Part shown: positions 1 to 8,247 of the stretch, piece after piece
How positions within the stretch are numbered: the first letter of the stretch is position 1
Layout of the letters: each line of letters starts with the position of its first letter
Translations under genes and position numbers: made by a program
Source of the DNA: Hirschia sp.
GTDB lineage: Bacteria > Pseudomonadota > Alphaproteobacteria > Caulobacterales > Hyphomonadaceae
Assembly (NCBI GenBank): GCA_002709235.1
Contig: PAQI01000020.1
Span: 17,079-81,078 of the forward strand
Direction: 5' to 3'
Length of the DNA: 64,000 nucleotides
Notes under the pieces: generated by a model
Seen by the model: the letters and a program-made list of their open reading frames with translations, nothing else
What the model was told of the DNA's origin: nothing
Database searches by the model: none

Positions 1-1528
1 TGACACCTGCCACCATGACTTCGCCCGCATCCGCCTTGATGCGCAGATCTGATGCTCCACACACACAAGGCCGGCCCATGCCGCGCGCCACAACAGCAGC
101 GTGAGATGTCATCCCGCCGCGTGCCGTGACGATGGCCTTGGCCGCGTGCATGCCGTGAATGTCTTCCGGGCTCGTCTCGATACGAACGAGAATGACCGAC
201 TCGCCCTTTGTGGCCGCATCCGCTGCTTCATCGCTATCGAACACGATCTTTCCGACCGCTGCGCCGGGGCTGGCGGGCAATCCCTTCACGAAGAGCGCGC
301 CAGCCGCAGTGGCGGCTTCTTTCTTGGCGGGGTCGATCATCGGGTGCAAGAGCTGGTCTAGCTGCGAGGGCTCAACGCGCAGGACGGCTTCGTCTTCGGA
401 TAACAGCCCGTCGCGGCACATTTCCACAGCGATACGCAGCGCTGCTGCAGCCGTGCGCTTTCCATTGCGGGTTTGCAGCATGTAGAGCACACCGCGCTCG
501 ACCGTGAACTCGATATCCTGCATGTCGCGATAGTGTTTTTCGAGCGTCTCTGCGACATCTACCAACTGCTTGTAGACTTCAGGCATGGCAGTTTCGAGTG
601 GCGGATCATCCGATCCCATTTCCTCAGCGCGGGCCGTCGAGATCGGTGCAGGCGTGCGGATACCTGCCACCACATCCTCGCCCTGGGCGTTGATGAGATA
701 TTCGCCATAGAACTTGTTCTCGCCGGTCGACGGGTCACGCGTGAATGCCACACCGGTCGCGGAGGTTTCGCCCATATTCCCGAACACCATGGACTGCACA
801 TTCACCGCCGTTCCCCATTCGGCGGGGATGTCGTGGTGTTTGCGATAGAAGATTGCGCGGTCATTCATCCATGATCCGAACACGGCCCCGATGGCCCCCC
901 AGAGCTGATCGACAGGACTTTCGGGAAATGCCTCGCCCTTGTTCATCTTGGCGACGGCCTTCTTGAACTGAACGATGATCTCCTTCCACTCTTCGGCGGA
1001 AAGCTCGGTGTCCAGGATGTAGCCCTGCGTGTCCTTGTAGTTTTCAAGAATGTATTCGAACTCATCATGATCGAGGCCAAGCACGACATTGGAATACATC
1101 TGGATGAAGCGACGATAGCTGTCATAGGCGAAACGCTCATCACCGGAGAGTTTGGCCAGGCCAATCACCGTGTCATCATTCAGGCCGAGATTCAGCACCG
1201 TATCCATCATGCCCGGCATGGATGCGCGCGCACCGGAGCGCACCGATACCAGCAATGGGTTGTCACTTGATCCGAACTGCTTGCCGGTCTTGCCTTCCAG
1301 CATTTTCAGGCTGGCCTCGACCTGCGCGGACAGATCATCGGGATATTTGCGGTCGAGCTTGTAGAACGCGGTGCACAATTCGGTGGTGATGGTGAAGCCG
1401 GGAGGCACAGGCAAGCCGAGGCTGGCCATTTCAGCGAGGTTTGCACCCTTGCCGCCGAGCAGGTTCTTCATCGAGGCATCGCCATCCGAGGCACCACCGC
1501 CGAAATCATAGACCCATTTATTGCTCAT
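1..1528 (-). CDS. ppdK: Pyruvate, phosphate dikinase (N-terminal part, cut by window edge)
   Basis: PPDK interconverts pyruvate + ATP + Pi and phosphoenolpyruvate + AMP + PPi in the cytosol. About 509 of an expected ~880-900 residues are visible; the C-terminal TIM-barrel lies beyond the left edge. The start at 1528 gives the family-typical N-terminus MSNKWVYDFGGG, followed by the glycine-rich ATP-grasp start LLGGKGANLAEM and the PGFTITTE stretch. The swivelling domain shows the phosphohistidine motif GGMTSHAAVVARGMG with the catalytic His at about residue 476 (bases 101-103). The gene follows glyS on the same strand with a 36-base gap, so co-transcription is possible. Identification is firm; only the 3' end is missing. 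Confidence 0.96.
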   Translation of the reverse strand, partial: MSNKWVYDFGGGASDGDASMKNLLGGKGANLAEMASLGLPVPPGFTITTELCTAFYKLDRKYPDDLSAQVEASLKMLEGKTGKQFGSSDNPLLVSVRSGARASMPGMMDTVLNLGLNDDTVIGLAKLSGDERFAYDSYRRFIQMYSNVVLGLDHDEFEYILENYKDTQGYILDTELSAEEWKEIIVQFKKAVAKMNKGEAFPESPVDQLWGAIGAVFGSWMNDRAIFYRKHHDIPAEWGTAVNVQSMVFGNMGETSATGVAFTRDPSTGENKFYGEYLINAQGEDVVAGIRTPAPISTARAEEMGSDDPPLETAMPEVYKQLVDVAETLEKHYRDMQDIEFTVERGVLYMLQTRNGKRTAAAALRIAVEMCRDGLLSEDEAVLRVEPSQLDQLLHPMIDPAKKEAATAAGALFVKGLPASPGAAVGKIVFDSDEAADAATKGESVILVRIETSPEDIHGMHAAKAIVTARGGMTSHAAVVARGMGRPCVCGASDLRIKADAGEVMVAGV

Positions 1529-1564
1529 CCCGAATTCGTCCCATCCGTTTACTTGGTGTTGAAG

Positions 1565-3892
1565 TCAGCCTTCGATTTTTGAAAAATCCGCCACGCGTCC
1601 CATCACATCGCGGATCTGCGACAACAGCTTGAGCCGGTTGATACGCGTGTCCTTGTCGTCGTCATTCACCATGACGTCGTCAAAGAAGGAATCCACAGAT
1701 GTACGCAACTGGCTCAGCGCGGCCATGGCTTTTGCAAAATCCTCAGCTTTCAGGGCCTTGTCAGTGTCTTTGACAGCCTTCTGCAAGCTAGCGTGCAAGC
1801 TGCGTTCCGCATCGTCAACCAGAAGCTGCGCATCGACCTCGCCCGTATAGGTGGTCTTGTCCTTTTTTTCCTCAATGCTGAGAATATTCGTCGCGCGCTT
1901 GTAACCGGCAAGCAGATTGGTGCCGTCTTCGGTCGCAAGGAAATCCGACAGCGCATCGACGCGCTTGACGATCAAGACGAGGTCGTCCTCACCCAGCGCA
2001 AATACCGCGTCGATCAGATCGTGCCGCTTGCCCTGATCCTTGAGGTAGACTTTCAGACGGTCAGCGAAGAATGAGAGGAGGTTATTTATTTCTTCAGAAA
2101 TGAGTGGATGATCTCCAACAACATTTAGGGTTAGTGGTCCGTCGGAATTAAACTCTGCTGTAGGATATTTTGATTCTAGGTACTCAAGTGTAGAGAAGTT
2201 TAATCGGCCACGACTATTTAGCAGTTGCAACCAAGCTTTCGCAAACTCTGACTTTAACCTCAACCGCACCCCATTCTCCAGCACTAGCCGGATGTCTCCC
2301 AGCGCCGCGCGTCTGAGCGCGAACGGGTCTTTCGAGCCTGTTGGCTTTTCATCGATCGCCCAGAAGCCGACCAGCGTGTCGAGCTTATCGGCCAGCGCGA
2401 CGGCGACGGCTGTCGGCTCGGTCGGAATGTCATCCGACGGGCCCTTGGGTTTGTAATGGTCGCGGATGGCATCGGCGATTGCATTGGCGCGTGGCGCGTC
2501 CAGTCCGGCACACCATGACGCTGTCATCCCGGTTTCGGACATGTCCGAAGACCGGGACCCACCGGATTCAGCATTCTGGGTGGATTTGTGGGTCCCCGCT
2601 TTCGCGGGGATGACAGGAGAGGATGCGGGGATGACACCGGCAGCACGCGCTTCATCCAGCGCATAATAGCGGCCCATCACGCCCTCAAGCTCGGTGAACT
2701 CGAACACCATGTCGGAGACGAGATCACACTTGGCGAGCCTTGCCGCTGTGCGCGCATCATCTGCATTGGCACCCACGGCTTCAGCCAGCTCACCTGCCAG
2801 CGCGATCACGCGCTCGGCCTTGTCCTTCACGCTCCCCAGCTTCTCGTGGAATGTGACCGTGCCGAGCTTGTCGAAATTGTCTTCCAGTGGCGAAGATTTG
2901 TCGTTTTCCCAGAAGAATACACCATCCGACAGACGCGCAGACAGCACCTTGGAATTGCCCGCCGCGATGGTCTTGCCACCATCAGCTGCGCGCAGATTTG
3001 CCACCACCACGAATTTCGGCGCAAGCTCGCCAGTCGCCGGGTCGCGCACGGCGAAATATTTCTGGTGGGTGCGCATGGAGAGCTTGATCACTTCGGGCGG
3101 CAGCGACAGGAATTTGGGGTCCATGTCACCGATGATGACCACCGGATATTCTGCCAGTCCCGCCACTTCCTCCAGCAGGCCGATATCTTCCACCAGCTCG
3201 AGGTTTTGCGCTTCGCAGAGCGTCTTGGCATCGGCTGCGATGATTTCCTTGCGCTCATCGCGGTCCAGGATCACATGGCCCTTGTTCTTGAGCGCCTCTT
3301 CATAATCCTCGAAGCGGCGCACCTTGTAGGGACCGCGGCCCATGATCCGGTGGCCCTCGGTGATATTGCCAGAGGCAACCCCATCGATCTCGAATGGTAC
3401 GATCTCGCCATCGAATGTGCAGAGGATGCGTTGTAGCGGGCGCACCCAGCGCAGATCACCATCACCCCAGCGCATGCTCTTGGGCCAGTGAAAGCCGCGC
3501 ACGATATTGGGCACTAGTTCCGCCACCACATCCACTGTCTTGCGACCGGGCTTTTCGATGATGGCGACGTAGAATTCACCCTTCTTGTCGGAACGCGTTT
3601 CGGCCTGATCAATGCTGGAAAGTCCAGCACCGCGCATGAAGCCTTCAATGGCCTTGTCCGGCGCGCCGACCTTTGGCCCCTTGCGCTCTTCTTTCACGTC
3701 AGCAGATTTTTCCGGCAGGCCATCAACCGCCACGACCAGACGACGCGGACCGGATAACGCCTTGATACCTTCAGGCATCAGCCCGGCCGCCGTCAGCCCG
3801 TCCATGACGGCGCGCTCCAGATCGGCTTGCGCCTTGGCCTGCATGCGGGCCGGGATTTCCTCGGTCAGGAGTTCCAGAAGAAGCTGGGGCAT
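1565..3892 (-). CDS. glyS: Glycine--tRNA ligase beta subunit with internal insertions
   Basis: Beta subunit of the bacterial alpha2beta2 glycyl-tRNA synthetase; it binds tRNA-Gly. The N-terminus LLLELLTEEIPARM and the MRTHQKYFAV and GRVADFS blocks are typical. At 775 residues it is longer than the usual ~690. Two insertions explain most of this: residues ~426-458 are encoded by a palindromic element (2521-2616) that keeps the frame, and residues ~553-606 form a longer, AT-rich variable segment (about 2075-2235) with codon use unlike the rest of the gene. The C-terminal anticodon-binding-like region is intact, so the gene looks functional. It lies downstream of glyQ, separated by a small unknown gene. 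Confidence 0.95.
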   Translation of the reverse strand: MPQLLLELLTEEIPARMQAKAQADLERAVMDGLTAAGLMPEGIKALSGPRRLVVAVDGLPEKSADVKEERKGPKVGAPDKAIEGFMRGAGLSSIDQAETRSDKKGEFYVAIIEKPGRKTVDVVAELVPNIVRGFHWPKSMRWGDGDLRWVRPLQRILCTFDGEIVPFEIDGVASGNITEGHRIMGRGPYKVRRFEDYEEALKNKGHVILDRDERKEIIAADAKTLCEAQNLELVEDIGLLEEVAGLAEYPVVIIGDMDPKFLSLPPEVIKLSMRTHQKYFAVRDPATGELAPKFVVVANLRAADGGKTIAAGNSKVLSARLSDGVFFWENDKSSPLEDNFDKLGTVTFHEKLGSVKDKAERVIALAGELAEAVGANADDARTAARLAKCDLVSDMVFEFTELEGVMGRYYALDEARAAGVIPASSPVIPAKAGTHKSTQNAESGGSRSSDMSETGMTASWCAGLDAPRANAIADAIRDHYKPKGPSDDIPTEPTAVAVALADKLDTLVGFWAIDEKPTGSKDPFALRRAALGDIRLVLENGVRLRLKSEFAKAWLQLLNSRGRLNFSTLEYLESKYPTAEFNSDGPLTLNVVGDHPLISEEINNLLSFFADRLKVYLKDQGKRHDLIDAVFALGEDDLVLIVKRVDALSDFLATEDGTNLLAGYKRATNILSIEEKKDKTTYTGEVDAQLLVDDAERSLHASLQKAVKDTDKALKAEDFAKAMAALSQLRTSVDSFFDDVMVNDDDKDTRINRLKLLSQIRDVMGRVADFSKIEG
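2521..2616. repeat. Mobile palindromic (REP-like) element inside glyS
   Basis: The ends are a perfect 10-bp inverted repeat, CTGTCATCCC (2521-2530) and GGGATGACAG (2607-2616). Inside lie a hairpin built on CGGACATGTCCG and a second hairpin CCCCGC-TTTC-GCGGGG. The 96 bases equal exactly 32 codons, so glyS stays open. Read on the minus strand it gives the peptide start PVIPAKAGTH, which I recognise as a recurrent translated product of short dispersed repeats in alphaproteobacteria. No second copy is visible in this window. Confidence 0.85.
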
Positions 3893-3926
3893 TGAATGGT
3901 CGCCTTGTGGCTTTGATTATTCGTGT

Positions 3927-4415
3927 TTAGCGGCTGACGCTGACAGAAACCGTGCGCAGGCTGTAGAGGCTACCGCGCTTCTTGACCGGCATGCCAAGTT
4001 CCTCGGCGGCAATGTCAGACAGGCATTGTTCGATATCCGCCCTGAAGGCCAGTTCCACCCCCGGTCCGGAACGCAGCGTCTCCATCAGCCCCTGCATGGC
4101 AGATGGACGCACGTCGACATAGGCCAGGAAAAAGGGCTGCACCTCGACATCCGCGGGAAAGGAGAACCGTCCCACAGGTGAACCGTCACGTTCAGCGGCG
4201 TCAAATTCCACGCGACCTGAACAGATGCGGCGCATCCCGGATGCCTTGTTCTTGTCACGCTGGAACACTTCACCGAACAGAGACACACATGCGCGAGCCC
4301 CTTCGCCAAAGGCGACAGCCTCTGTCACCTGAAGGCTGCGGAAGATGAAGACGCGGTGATCGAACGTGGCATGGGGTTCGGCACCGGCGGGGATAATAGA
4401 GTTCTTGTCAGGCAT
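3927..4415 (-). CDS. Conserved hypothetical protein between glyQ and glyS
   Basis: I do not recognise a family. The start at 4415 ([15 protein letters not shown]) overlaps the end of glyQ by eight bases, which suggests translational coupling; the open frame extends further upstream inside glyQ but lacks support there. The 162-residue product has no signal peptide or membrane segment and looks like a compact alpha/beta protein ([18 protein letters not shown], then [18 protein letters not shown]). Its position between the two synthetase subunits, 34 bases before glyS, means it is probably expressed with them. Whether it affects the synthetase is unknown. Confidence 0.75.
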   Translation of the reverse strand: MPDKNSIIPAGAEPHATFDHRVFIFRSLQVTEAVAFGEGARACVSLFGEVFQRDKNKASGMRRICSGRVEFDAAERDGSPVGRFSFPADVEVQPFFLAYVDVRPSAMQGLMETLRSGPGVELAFRADIEQCLSDIAAEELGMPVKKRGSLYSLRTVSVSVSR

Positions 4416-5340
4416 TTTCGCGTGCTTCGCTTTCTTCTTGTTTTGCCCAGGCTTGTGCTGCGCCCTTGGCCATGTCGCGCACACGGGCGATGAAACTCTG
4501 ACGCTCGGTTGGCGAGATCACGCCGCGCGCGTCCAGCAGGTTGAACAGATGTGATGCTTTCAATGCCTGCTCATAGGCTGGCAGTGGCAAGGGCGTTTCC
4601 AGCCCAAGCAGGTGCTGGCTCTGCGTCTCGCAAGCCTTGAACCCGTCCAGCATGATCTCGACATTGGCGTGCTCGAAATTGAAGGCTGATTGCTGACGCT
4701 CATTCTCGATGAACACATCGCTATAGGACAGCGGTGTGGGGCTGTCGGGGGCATTATAAGGCAGGTCATATACATTATCGACGCCAAACACATACATCGC
4801 CAGGCGCTCGAGACCATAGGTCAGTTCACCGGAGACCGGGCGCACATCCAGGCCGCCCACTTGCTGGAAATAGGTAAACTGCGAGACTTCCATGCCGTCG
4901 CACCAGACCTCCCAGCCGAGCCCCCATGCACCGACAGTCGGGTTCTCCCAGTCATCCTCTACGAAGCGGATGTCATGCAGGGTCGGATCAATGCCGATGG
5001 CGTAGAGGCTTTCCAGATACCAATCCTGGATCTGCGGCGGATTGGGCTTCAGGATCACCTGGAACTGATAATAATGCTGAAGGCGGTTGGGGTTTTCGCC
5101 ATAGCGACCATCGGTCGGGCGGCGCGATGGCTGGACATAGGCCACATTCCACGGCTTCGGCCCCAGCGCGCGCAGCGTTGTGGCGGGGTGCAATGTGCCT
5201 GCGCCGACCTCCATGTCATAGGGTTGAAGGATCGCGCAGCCCTTCTCACTCCAGAACATCTGGAGGCGCAAGATCAGCTCCTGAAAGCTTTTGGGTTTGC
5301 CAGCAGCTTTGGGTGCATCGGTAAAAGAAGTGGAGGCCAT
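4408..5340 (-). CDS. glyQ: Glycine--tRNA ligase alpha subunit
   Basis: Catalytic alpha subunit of the heterotetrameric glycyl-tRNA synthetase, which forms glycyl-adenylate and charges tRNA-Gly. The family signature is clear: [48 protein letters not shown], then [13 protein letters not shown]. Length (310 residues) matches the family, with a few extra N-terminal residues. It starts the minus-strand cluster glyQ - unknown gene - glyS - ppdK, and no gene overlaps its 5' end. Confidence 0.97.
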   Translation of the reverse strand: MASTSFTDAPKAAGKPKSFQELILRLQMFWSEKGCAILQPYDMEVGAGTLHPATTLRALGPKPWNVAYVQPSRRPTDGRYGENPNRLQHYYQFQVILKPNPPQIQDWYLESLYAIGIDPTLHDIRFVEDDWENPTVGAWGLGWEVWCDGMEVSQFTYFQQVGGLDVRPVSGELTYGLERLAMYVFGVDNVYDLPYNAPDSPTPLSYSDVFIENERQQSAFNFEHANVEIMLDGFKACETQSQHLLGLETPLPLPAYEQALKASHLFNLLDARGVISPTERQSFIARVRDMAKGAAQAWAKQEESEARENA

Positions 5341-5392
5341 GAAAACGTCCCAATGAAAATCGCCGCGAAGCTAGTCTGCAAGTGGCTTGCGA

Positions 5393-5896
5393 TCAAGGCA
5401 GTGAAATCGCTTCCGTGACAGGAGACGGGTTCAAACGCATCAGATCGAAGGCCCAGATGAGGTCAAAACCGACCCACAGCAGATAAATCCCCAAAAGGAC
5501 ACAGGCCACGAGGTCTACGCGGATCGCCGCCCAGGCAGTCGAAATCAGGATCACCGCAAAGCCCGCACGCGCCCAGAAAGACAGCCCGGCATCTCCCATG
5601 CGGAACAGGAAGACATTCAACACCTCATTGACCAGCATGATCGCCACAACGCCCGCGATCAACATCCATGCATCCTCACGGTGGCGACGATAGAGCGCGC
5701 GCGCCAGCACGACTGCAATCATTGCATAATAAAGCGCCGCAACAATCGCGCGCACCAGATTGGATGGCGCGAACGCCGGTTGGGTCAGCGCGGGATAGGG
5801 ACTCGCCTCCGTGTCACCCACCACGACCACACCAAGAATGATGCAGGCCAGCATGATGCAGGCGGCGATGAACCAGTGTCTGGTCTGCGTCCTCAA
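5393..5896 (-). CDS. TspO/MBR-family membrane protein
   Basis: A 167-residue integral membrane protein with five hydrophobic segments. After the first helix it has YPALTQPAFAPSNLVR followed by ALYYAMIAVVLARAL, corresponding to the TspO 'PAFxPP...W..LY..M' block. The last helix, LLWVGFDLIWAFDLMRLN, matches the conserved 'yP...W..fA..LN' end. TspO proteins bind tetrapyrroles or sterols and act in stress or photosynthesis regulation. Several conserved tryptophans of classical TspO are replaced, so this is a divergent member and the ligand cannot be inferred. It lies 52 bases upstream of glyQ on the same strand. Confidence 0.75.
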   Translation of the reverse strand: MRTQTRHWFIAACIMLACIILGVVVVGDTEASPYPALTQPAFAPSNLVRAIVAALYYAMIAVVLARALYRRHREDAWMLIAGVVAIMLVNEVLNVFLFRMGDAGLSFWARAGFAVILISTAWAAIRVDLVACVLLGIYLLWVGFDLIWAFDLMRLNPSPVTEAISLP

Positions 5897-5918
5897 TCGG
5901 ATCTCCCTGTTGTTTCTT

Positions 5919-6473
5919 TCAAAGCGTCTTCATGAAAAGCGCAAATGCTGTCAGGCCTTCGGGCCACGGACCCTGCCCGCTCTCGACATTTATATGACCG
6001 GCATCGCCTGCATCGATCAGCTTCGCCCCCCAGTCGGCGGTGAGATCCAGCGATTTTGCGAAGTCGCAATAAGGGTCATTCCGGCTGGCCACGAGCTGAA
6101 CCGGAAACGGCAGGCGCTCACGCGGGATGGGGGCAAAATCATGGTCATCAAAACCGGGCACGATATCCTTTCGGTCCCAATCAGATGGGGCCACAAGAAA
6201 TGCACCTGCCACCTTGCCTTTGGGCAAGACGGGCGCGGCATGTGCAATGGCGATGCAGCCCAGTGAATGTCCCACCAGAACAACAGGTCGCTCAGCCGCC
6301 TCCACGGCCTTGACGATATCAGTCACCCAGTCTTCACGACGCGGATTCGTCATATCGTCATGCTGAATGGTCTGCGCGGTCGACATCTGGCGCGCCCAAC
6401 GTTGGCACCAATGATCGTCCTGGACCGCCCCGTAGCCCGGAGAGATCAAAATACTGGCTTGAGATATCTTCAT
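5919..6473 (-). CDS. RBBP9/YdeN-type alpha/beta hydrolase
   Basis: A small (184-residue) serine hydrolase of the RBBP9/YdeN group. The N-terminus ILISPGYGAVQDDHWCQRW matches the family's 'PG...S...HWQ..W' block. The catalytic triad is visible as Ser in GHSLGC, Asp in SRNDPYC and His in DAGHIN. I chose the ATG at 6473 (MKISQASILISPGY) because the upstream extension is not family-like. Substrate is unknown; members act on small esters. It ends 22 bases before the TspO-like gene. Confidence 0.85.
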   Translation of the reverse strand: MKISQASILISPGYGAVQDDHWCQRWARQMSTAQTIQHDDMTNPRREDWVTDIVKAVEAAERPVVLVGHSLGCIAIAHAAPVLPKGKVAGAFLVAPSDWDRKDIVPGFDDHDFAPIPRERLPFPVQLVASRNDPYCDFAKSLDLTADWGAKLIDAGDAGHINVESGQGPWPEGLTAFALFMKTL

Positions 6474-6598
6474 GGGGTCTAGATGGCAGAAACGCGCAGA
6501 ATGGCAAGAATGCACAATCAAAAACGGGCGCCGAAGGATGAACCTTTCAGCGCCCGCAAACTCTACAGACCACTCTACTAATTTTTACGCGTTCATAC

Positions 6599-6727
6599 TT
6601 AGATTTGGTCTTGCTTCGATTTCATACTCAACAGGTTCATTGGATCGAAGCGGTACGAGATCCACACCCCGGCGCCAAGCGCTGCCAGGATCAAGATCAG
6701 AGTTTGCATGCTCTGTTCCATACGCAT
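6599..6727 (-). CDS. Putative small membrane protein (42 aa)
   Basis: A short frame starting at 6727 encodes MRMEQSMQTLILILAALGAGVW and ends with a charged tail. It has one strongly hydrophobic helix of about 18 residues followed by a basic/polar end, the typical build of bacterial single-pass small proteins. A weak AGG lies four bases before the ATG. There is no homology I can name, and short frames arise by chance, so this is tentative. Confidence 0.4.
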   Translation of the reverse strand: MRMEQSMQTLILILAALGAGVWISYRFDPMNLLSMKSKQDQI

Positions 6728-6833
6728 GAGCCTATAAGATGAGTCGTAAAAAAGGTATTAAGTTTATGATTATCGTTCGTTCATGAAGCGACGCTAACAA
6801 ACTGAATTCTGTGTATAATTTAATGAAACAAAG

Positions 6834-6914
6834 CTAGTGTGATGACGGTGTCGCCATCAGCCCCAGCAATATCATGCTGCCGCACACGCTTAGTATCTGG
6901 ATTACCAACTGCAT
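6834..6914 (-). CDS. Putative hydrophobic micropeptide (26 aa)
   Basis: This frame encodes a peptide beginning MQLVIQILSVCGSMILLGLM, almost entirely a single hydrophobic helix. AGG lies eight bases upstream of the ATG. It shares strand and style with two other short hydrophobic frames nearby. Evidence is limited to composition and position. Confidence 0.25.
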   Translation of the reverse strand: MQLVIQILSVCGSMILLGLMATPSSH

Positions 6915-7008
6915 GTGACCAACCTATCAAACCAGCGTTACGGTCGATTTAATGTGATGGTTAAAATCAAACATTCAGAGTCGACACGGCATCTGCCCGC
7001 CCGCTTCA

Positions 7009-7170
7009 TCAATCGCGAGGATCGTCGCGATTTCTTTTTCTCTTCTCGCGCTCTGCCCTCTTGTCTTCAAGACTGACCGGCGGCGGTGGACGGTTGTTGC
7101 GATTGAGGAATCCCCAGATCAGTCCCGAAACTATCAGGAACAGTGCGAGCGCCAGTATGAAACGTCCCAT
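7009..7170 (-). CDS. Small single-pass membrane protein (53 aa), coupled to upstream methyltransferase
   Basis: The start ATG overlaps the stop of the preceding methyltransferase gene as ATGA, a common sign of translational coupling. The product has an N-terminal helix (MGRFILALALFLIVSGLIWG), then a proline stretch and a highly charged tail (EDKRAEREKRKRNRDD). This is the plan of a membrane-anchored small protein with a cytosolic basic tail. I do not recognise a family. Confidence 0.6.
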   Translation of the reverse strand: MGRFILALALFLIVSGLIWGFLNRNNRPPPPVSLEDKRAEREKRKRNRDDPRD

Positions 7171-7916
7171 CAGTTCAGATCCTCCTGATTCCAGCTGAGC
7201 GCACCACCGGCATAGATGGCTTCAGCACGCGCTGTCGGCTGATCCGGACCGTCAAACAGAACCAGCCCGTCATGCAACAGCACCTCGCCACGCCTCAATC
7301 CCTTGCGTCCGGTCACAATCACCCGCTTGGCAGGCATGCCGCGTCTCGAACGTATCGGCATTATCTCGATTTCGCCAAATCGGCTCTCCATGAAGCCAAG
7401 TATGCGCGCCAGTTCGCCAGCCCGGTGGATCAGCGTTATGCGTCCCCGAGGGCGCACTGTGTGCAGCATGAATTTCAACCAGTCTTCAAGCCCCACATCC
7501 GCCAGATAGGCTCCCTGACGTCCCGGATGGACCGCCTGAATCGCATCAGGCCGAAAATAAGGAGGATTGGAAAAGACGTGGTCAAAGCCGTTGAGCAAGT
7601 GCTGGCTTCGGTCAGCAACATCTCCCAGAACAACGGACACACGACCAGCAACATTATTGAGCGCAATATTGGACGCGGTCAGCTCCAGCATGGCGGAATC
7701 GCGTTCCAGCCCGGTAAAATGCGCTTCCGACAGCCTGCTCGCCGCGCAGAACAGTGCACCACCTGCCCCGCATCCAGCCTCCAGCAACCGCTCATCCGGC
7801 TTGTTCAACCTCAGTGCTGCAGCAAGCAGGACGGCATCCAGCCCGGCACGATAACCCTCTGAGGGTTGATCCAGCACCACGCGCTCTTTCAAAAGCCAGC
7901 TGCGTTTCAGCGACAT
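7170..7916 (-). CDS. TrmN6-like SAM-dependent N6-adenine methyltransferase
   Basis: A class I methyltransferase of 248 residues. SAM-binding motif I is LEAGCGAGGALFC (residues 45-57), and the catalytic motif NPPY is at 117-120 (SNPPYFRP), diagnostic for N6-adenine or glutamine targets. The N-terminal QPSEGYRAGLDAVLLAAAL block is that of the YfiC/TrmN6 group, which methylates A37 of tRNA1-Val. Rhizobial and caulobacterial homologues are generally annotated this way; the tRNA target is by family. It sits between the DUF2007 gene (6-base gap) and a coupled small membrane protein. Confidence 0.85.
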   Translation of the reverse strand: MSLKRSWLLKERVVLDQPSEGYRAGLDAVLLAAALRLNKPDERLLEAGCGAGGALFCAASRLSEAHFTGLERDSAMLELTASNIALNNVAGRVSVVLGDVADRSQHLLNGFDHVFSNPPYFRPDAIQAVHPGRQGAYLADVGLEDWLKFMLHTVRPRGRITLIHRAGELARILGFMESRFGEIEIMPIRSRRGMPAKRVIVTGRKGLRRGEVLLHDGLVLFDGPDQPTARAEAIYAGGALSWNQEDLN

Positions 7917-7922
7917 AAAGCC

Positions 7923-8129
7923 TCAGGCCTCATCCAGTTCCTGCACGATACGTTTGGCCCGCTCGGCATATTCCTCCGGCACCAGGATGCGCCGTGGAAT
8001 CGCACCGATAGAGCCTTCCACCGAAGCAGTGAACCTATCGGCTTCAAATGGCTCACAACCTGCATCCTGAAGCAGGCTTAATGCATAGCTAAGCTTGACG
8101 GGGTCGTTTGTGCGCAACACTTCAATCAT
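7923..8129 (-). CDS. DUF2007-family protein
   Basis: A 68-residue protein starting MIEVLRTNDPVKLSYALSLLQDAG, with an ACT/DUF2007-like beta-alpha-beta pattern and the ending RRILVPEEYAERAKRIVQEL. DUF2007 proteins are small domains of unknown function, sometimes labelled putative signal-transducing proteins. The start at 8129 fits the domain; a longer frame upstream is not supported. It is first in a three-gene minus-strand unit with the TrmN6-like gene. The divergent gap 8130-8247 must hold promoters for both directions. Confidence 0.85.
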   Translation of the reverse strand: MIEVLRTNDPVKLSYALSLLQDAGCEPFEADRFTASVEGSIGAIPRRILVPEEYAERAKRIVQELDEA

Positions 8130-8247
8130 AATACAAGAAATGCGCTTCAACCGGCCAGGACGCAAGGACACATTTTCTTGACCTATCAATTGTGGCAACG
8201 ATACCTTGATCAGCAGCGCATTAACGCGCATAGGAGCGTGAACTCAA

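Noticed and set aside
2588-3436. Long plus-strand frame opposite glyS
   Set aside because: It is antisense to a well-conserved synthetase, has histidine/arginine-rich non-domain composition and no ribosome-binding site.
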